Assembly (NCBI GenBank): GCA_963736455.1
Contig: CAVTON010000001.1
Coordinates: 2,728,001-2,792,000, forward strand
Length of the DNA stretch: 64,000 bases
Reading direction: 5' to 3'
Origin: DAHUXD01 sp963736455
GTDB taxonomy: Bacteria; Acidobacteriota; Thermoanaerobaculia; UBA5066; Gp7-AA6
Below are positions 60,169 to 64,000 of the stretch, one piece after another. The notes beneath the pieces were generated by a model. It ran no database searches, was not told the DNA's origin, and saw nothing but the letters and a program-made list of their open reading frames with translations. Numbering within the stretch: the stretch's first letter is position 1; each line of letters opens with the position of its first letter. Made by a program: the position numbers and the translations under genes.

Positions 60169-62949
60169 ATGCGAATGCCGGTCTCGTCAATATTCGTGCG
60201 GAATCGCGTCGCCTTGTGGGCGGTGGCGGCGCTCTGGCTGGCGCTCCCGGCGCTCGCGACGGCGGCGACGTACTCGCACGCCCCGACGACGTTCAACTGG
60301 GTAGACCCTTCTACGCACGCGACGGCGGTGTTCGACACGGCCCAGTGCACGGGCGGGGATTCGACGCCGGGGCTGCCTGACGACTCGCTCACGGCGCCGC
60401 TCAACGTCGGGTTCTCGTTTACGTACGGCGGGAATACCTACACGCAGCTCCAGATCATGACGAACGGGCGACTGCAGTTCAATCAGGGATACTGCGGCGC
60501 CGGCACGCAGGACGTCGGTCCGCCGAGGACGTACACGCTGCCTTACAACGACACGAACATCCGCCGGACGATGAAGGTCTATGGCGCGGACTTCGATGCG
60601 AGCCCCACCAACTCCGCCGGACCCGGCACGACGACCTGCGTTGCGCCGGGATGCGCCATCCTCTATACGGCGACGCCGCTCGGCACGGCGCCGAACCGGC
60701 AGTTCGTCGTGACCTGGTTGAACGTGCCGGACTGGGGCTCGACCGGCAGCTTCTACAACGTCCAGATCATCCTGAACGAAGACGGCACCTTCGTTTACCA
60801 GTTCGGCGCCAGCAGCAACCTGGACGGCGGTCACGCCGACGTCGGCTGGGAGCTCACCAACGGCGATTGGGACACGGTGACGTATTCCGACGTCGGCTCG
60901 CTCGCCAATACCGCGATTCTCTTCTTCAACCCCTCCTTTCCCACGGCGACGCCGACTCCAACGGCCACGTCGACGCTGACGGCAACCCCGACGCGGACGT
61001 TCACCCCGACGAACACCGCGACGAACACTCCAAGCAATACGCCGACGCAGACTCCGACTCCGACGCTGACCCCGTCGAATACGCCGACCTTCACTCCGTC
61101 GAACACGCCGACGTTCACGCCGACTAATACGCCGACTCAGACGCCAACGCTGACGCCGTCGAACACGCCGACCAATACGGCAACCAACACGCCGACGAAT
61201 ACGCCGACGTTCACTCCGTCGAATACGCCGACCGTCACCCCGTCGAACACGCCGACGTTCACGCCGACCAATACGCCGACTCAGACTCCGACGCTGACGC
61301 CGTCGAACACGCCGACCAATACGGCAACCAACACGCCGACGAATACGCCGACGTTCACTCCATCGAATACGCCGACCTTCACCCCGTCGAACACGCCGAC
61401 GTTCACGCCGACTAATACGCCGACTCAGACGCCGACGCTGACGCCGTCGAACACGCCGACCAATACGGCAACCAACACGCCGACGAATACGCCGACGTTC
61501 ACGCCGACCAATACGCCGACTCAGACTCATACGCCGACACTGACGCCGTCGAACACGCCGACCAACACAGCGACCAATACGCCGACGAATACGCCGACGT
61601 TCACTCCATCGAATACGCCGACCTTCACCCCGTCGAACACGCCGACGAACACGCCGACCAATACGCCGACTCAGACTCATACGCCGACACTGACGCCGTC
61701 GAACACGCCGACCAACACGGCGACCAACACGCCGACGAATACGCCGACGTTCACTCCATCGAATACGCCGACCTTCACCCCGTCGAACACGCCGACGAAC
61801 ACGCCGACCAATACGCCGACTCAGACGCCGACGTTCACGGCCACGAATACACCGACGAACACGCCGACGTCGACGCCGACCGCGACCAATACGCCGACGA
61901 AGACGCCGACGGCGACGCCGACCTCGACCTCGACGCCGACCTCCACGCGGACGCCGACGCCGACCTCGACCTCGACGCCGACCGCGACGCCGACGGCCAC
62001 GCCGACCCCGGCGCTGCCGACATCCTCATTCATGAATGTCGACGCTCACGGCACCGGGACGACCTCGAACCTGAATGGGGTCCTCGAGTCGGGCGAAACC
62101 GTCGTCATCGAGCCCAACTGGCTGAACTCGACGGCGATCACGCTGACGTTCACGGGGGTCGCGTCGAACCTGGCCGGTCCGGCCGGACCCAACTACGGCA
62201 TCGCGGATGCCGTCGCCGACTACGCCTCGACCCCGCCCGGCGCCATGGCGGATTGCTACACCGCCACGCCGTCGCACGACTGCTACGAGGTGACGGTTTC
62301 GGGGCCGCGGCCCGCGCCCCACTGGGACGCGACGTTCGACGAAACCCTGAGCCTGGGCGGCGAGCCGAAGAGCTGGACCCTTCACGTCGGCGAGAGCTTC
62401 AACGACGTCCCGGTTTCTCAGCAGTTCTACAAGTTCATCGAGAACATCTTCCACAACGGCATCACCGGGGGCTGCGGCGCCGGCATCTACTGCCCGACGA
62501 GCTCGGTGACACGGGCGCAGATGGCCGTGTTCCTTCTGAAGGCGAAGCACGGGGCGGGTTACGAGCCGCCCACCTGCTCGGGACTCTTCCAAGACGTGCA
62601 GTGTCCGAGCCTCTTCGCCGACTGGATCGAGGAGCTCGCGGCGGAAAACATCACGGCCGGTTGCGGCGGAGGCAACTACTGCCCGGATGACGCCGTCACC
62701 CGAGCCCAGATGGCCGCCTTCCTGCTGAAGGCCCAGCACGGGTCCGGCTACACGCCCCCGACCTGCACGGGCGTGTTCAACGACGTCGAGTGTCCGAGCC
62801 AGTTCGCCAACTGGATCGAGCAGCTCGCCGCCGAGGGAATTACGGGAGGCTGCGGCGCCGGCATCTACTGCCCGAGCTCTCCGAACACCCGCGGGCAGAT
62901 GGCCGTCTTCCTGGTGAAGACCTTCGGACTCCTGCTCTACGGCCCCTAG
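60169..62949 (+). CDS. Secreted Thr/Pro-repeat protein with three SLH-like repeats
   Basis: A 926-aa exported protein. The signal peptide is VALWAVAALWLALPALATAA (~13-32). Residues ~33-260 are a beta-sandwich-like N-terminal domain (LNVGFSFTYGGNTYTQLQIM, then QIILNEDGTFVYQFGASSN). Residues ~260-614 are low-complexity TPTNTPT/TPSNTPT repeats that form an extended, probably glycosylated stalk. Residues ~618-745 are the module shared with the protein at 30677 (FTGVASNLAGPAGPNYGIAD, DCYEVTVSGPRPAPHWDATF). The end has three SLH-like repeats with GCGAGIYCP and GCGGGNYCP cores. It is likely displayed on the surface with the N-terminal domain carried away from the cell. Confidence 0.85.
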   Translation: MRMPVSSIFVRNRVALWAVAALWLALPALATAATYSHAPTTFNWVDPSTHATAVFDTAQCTGGDSTPGLPDDSLTAPLNVGFSFTYGGNTYTQLQIMTNGRLQFNQGYCGAGTQDVGPPRTYTLPYNDTNIRRTMKVYGADFDASPTNSAGPGTTTCVAPGCAILYTATPLGTAPNRQFVVTWLNVPDWGSTGSFYNVQIILNEDGTFVYQFGASSNLDGGHADVGWELTNGDWDTVTYSDVGSLANTAILFFNPSFPTATPTPTATSTLTATPTRTFTPTNTATNTPSNTPTQTPTPTLTPSNTPTFTPSNTPTFTPTNTPTQTPTLTPSNTPTNTATNTPTNTPTFTPSNTPTVTPSNTPTFTPTNTPTQTPTLTPSNTPTNTATNTPTNTPTFTPSNTPTFTPSNTPTFTPTNTPTQTPTLTPSNTPTNTATNTPTNTPTFTPTNTPTQTHTPTLTPSNTPTNTATNTPTNTPTFTPSNTPTFTPSNTPTNTPTNTPTQTHTPTLTPSNTPTNTATNTPTNTPTFTPSNTPTFTPSNTPTNTPTNTPTQTPTFTATNTPTNTPTSTPTATNTPTKTPTATPTSTSTPTSTRTPTPTSTSTPTATPTATPTPALPTSSFMNVDAHGTGTTSNLNGVLESGETVVIEPNWLNSTAITLTFTGVASNLAGPAGPNYGIADAVADYASTPPGAMADCYTATPSHDCYEVTVSGPRPAPHWDATFDETLSLGGEPKSWTLHVGESFNDVPVSQQFYKFIENIFHNGITGGCGAGIYCPTSSVTRAQMAVFLLKAKHGAGYEPPTCSGLFQDVQCPSLFADWIEELAAENITAGCGGGNYCPDDAVTRAQMAAFLLKAQHGSGYTPPTCTGVFNDVECPSQFANWIEQLAAEGITGGCGAGIYCPSSPNTRGQMAVFLVKTFGLLLYGP
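60945..62009 (+). repeat. Low-complexity Thr/Pro-coding tandem repeat
   Basis: The basic period is 12-18 bp (ACGCCGACGAATACGCC-like), with a higher-order unit of about 144 bp (48 residues, from QTPTLTPSNTPTNTATNTPT through FTPTNTPT) present about five times with small length variants (QTPT versus QTHTPT). Near-identical units point to recent expansion or contraction by slippage or recombination. Confidence 0.92.
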
Positions 62950-63124
62950 GGCTCGGCCCTTCCTCTCGAAGACGGCGAAGCGTGTCCGGGCCGGCGACCG
63001 TGGCCGCCCGGCGGCCTCGCCGCGCGGTGTCGGGCCGCACTCTTCTTCGAAATCGAGCTCAACTCTGGCAAAATCCCGCTCCGCCGCCGGGGCGGCCCCG
63101 GGGCGTAGCAGGAAAGGAGATTCC

Positions 63125-63721
63125 ATGATGAAACTGGGACGAATCGCGCTGGCGGGCTCCTCGGCCCTCGCGTTGGTGCTCGCGTCGGGGACGCTGACGG
63201 CGCAGGCCCCGGGAGACAAGACCGAGGCCGAGTGGAACAACCAGAAGATCGAGGCCAAGCGCAGCCAGATCGACGCGACGGCTGGCGCGGCCCTCGACCA
63301 ACTCCTCAAGAACAACCCGAACGCCAAGGACCTGTACGAGAAGTCCTATGGCTGGGCGGCGTTCGACAACCTCAAGCTCGGCTTTTTCTTCTCGGGCGGC
63401 GGCGGCAAGGGCGTGGCGGTCAATAAGGGAACGAACCAGCGGACGTATATGGACATGGGCTCGGCCGGGTTCGGCCTCGCGTTCGGGGGAAAGAAGTACG
63501 AGGTCGTCTTTCTCTTCCAGACCAAAGCGGCCTTCGACGCCTTCGTCAACAAAGGCTGGGAGGCCCAGGGCTCGGCCAGCGGGACCGCGGGAAACGCCCA
63601 GGCGGGCGCGCAGACCGGTTTCGTCAACGGGATGGCCATCTACCAGATCGCCAGCACGGGTCTCATGGCCAACGTCGACCTGACCGGGTCCAAGTACTTC
63701 AAGTCCAAGGACCTCAACTAA
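63125..63721 (+). CDS. SYLF (YSC84-like) domain lipid-binding protein, secreted
   Basis: A 198-aa exported protein with a signal peptide (SSALALVLASGTLTAQA). The SYLF domain spans ~45-198 (LKNNPNAKDLYEKSYGWAAF, FSGGGGKGVAVNKGTNQRTY, DMGSAGFGLAFGGKKYEVVF, then ASTGLMANVDLTGSKYFKSK). SYLF/YSC84 proteins bind phosphoinositides in eukaryotes; bacterial forms are exported and of unknown role. AGGAAAGGAGA precedes the ATG, and a hairpin follows the stop. Confidence 0.88.
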   Translation: MMKLGRIALAGSSALALVLASGTLTAQAPGDKTEAEWNNQKIEAKRSQIDATAGAALDQLLKNNPNAKDLYEKSYGWAAFDNLKLGFFFSGGGGKGVAVNKGTNQRTYMDMGSAGFGLAFGGKKYEVVFLFQTKAAFDAFVNKGWEAQGSASGTAGNAQAGAQTGFVNGMAIYQIASTGLMANVDLTGSKYFKSKDLN

Positions 63722-63730
63722 GCCCTCGAC

Positions 63731-63757
63731 GCCGGGGCGGTCTCGCGCCGCCCCGGC
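63731..63757 (+). terminator. Probable terminator of the SYLF gene
   Basis: GCCGGGGCGG-TCTCGCG-CCGCCCCGGC forms a 10-bp perfect stem 9 bp after the stop, followed by ATATTCTTCCC. The U tract is weak, so efficiency is uncertain. Confidence 0.65.
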
Positions 63758-63807
63758 ATATTCTTCCCTCCACGCGCGAGCCCCGCATCCCGCGCGAGGA
63801 GGTGGAG

Positions 63808-64000
63808 ATGGTTCCGATCACGGCGCTCTGGCTGCCGATCCTGCTTTCCGCGGTGGCCGTCTTCCTGGCGAGCTCGATCATTCACATGGCCCTCCCGTAT
63901 CACCGCTCCGACTACGGACGCGTGCCCGCCGAGGACACCGTCATGGACGCGCTGCGGAAGTTCGGGATCCCGCCCGGCGACTACTTCATCCCCTGCGCGG
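63808..64000 (+). CDS. Conserved small membrane protein, 5' part (cut by window edge)
   Basis: The first 64 codons are visible. An N-terminal transmembrane helix (LWLPILLSAVAVFLASSIIH) is followed by MALPYHRSDYGRVPAEDTVM and a DALRKFGIPPGDYFIPC segment. This pattern fits a conserved family of small integral membrane proteins I recall from Acidobacteria and Gemmatimonadetes, without known function. GGAGGTGGAG lies just before the ATG, so translation is likely strong. The 3' end is outside the window. Confidence 0.75.
   Translation, partial: MVPITALWLPILLSAVAVFLASSIIHMALPYHRSDYGRVPAEDTVMDALRKFGIPPGDYFIPCA

Noticed and set aside
60187..61680. Arg-rich minus-strand frame (RRIGRRERRR repeats) opposite the Thr/Pro array
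   Set aside because: Reverse complement of a repeat coding for TPTNTP; it has no leader, and its repeats mirror those of the real gene.
60945..62009. Possible CRISPR array
   Set aside because: Units are contiguous and coding with no unique spacers of constant length, and there are no cas genes nearby.

Overview
This is a GC-rich bacterial chromosome segment, most likely from an acidobacterium of the Thermoanaerobaculia type. The inference rests on gene content: large MacB/FtsX permeases without an ATPase (the ADOP type described from Acidobacteria), long receptor-like Ser/Thr kinases beginning 'SAGTRLGPYEILAPLGAGGMGEVY', and secreted proteins ending in SLH-like repeats with a paired-cysteine motif (GGCGxGxYCP). 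No rRNA, CRISPR array, integrase or intact transposase is visible.

Region 1-13.5 kb is housekeeping, all on the minus strand. Reading from right to left: the macromolecular-synthesis operon rpsU-(mutS2)-dnaG-rpoD behind a TTGACA-N17-TACTAT promoter; a CAT-anticodon tRNA; a zinc-ribbon/RNase HI/YggS/YggT/DivIVA cluster resembling the ylm-divIVA division cluster; hutI plus a formimidoyl-THF cyclodeaminase, closed by a rho-independent terminator; and polA, which runs off the left edge. A palindromic GTCATCCCGAG repeat array and a MITE-like palindrome ending in AGACCTGACCCC lie in the gaps.

Region 13.5-24.6 kb holds a GAF-like protein, a lytic transglycosylase, a sulfate-type ABC importer whose ATPase is fused to two universal-stress-protein domains, YjbQ, an SdpR/SdpI-like pair, a hemerythrin, a lipoprotein, an exported MsrA/MsrB pair and tRNA-Asn with its promoter. 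Region 24.6-37.9 kb is the accessory part. Downstream of tRNA-Asn there are two intact receptor kinases, at least five kinase fragments and four copies of a repeat of about 70 bp whose end matches the 3' end of the tRNA and its flank. Unrelated cargo genes (an epimerase, a secreted protein, a seven-bladed Vgb-like propeller with SLH repeats, a duplicated DoxX-like membrane protein) sit between, or nested inside, the kinase remnants.

Region 38-64 kb encodes a 1209-aa DUF748/AsmA-like protein, an ADOP permease, a phosphoketolase-acetate kinase operon, two methyltransferases, a pirin and a tripartite EmrAB-TolC-like efflux operon. The TolC subunit of that operon carries an N-terminal STAS-like domain, and the operon appears to be controlled by an adjacent sigma-54 activator through a visible -24/-12 element and a palindromic upstream site. 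The end holds an alcohol dehydrogenase, two divergent ADOP remnants, a 926-aa Thr/Pro-repeat SLH protein, a SYLF-domain protein and the start of a small membrane protein.
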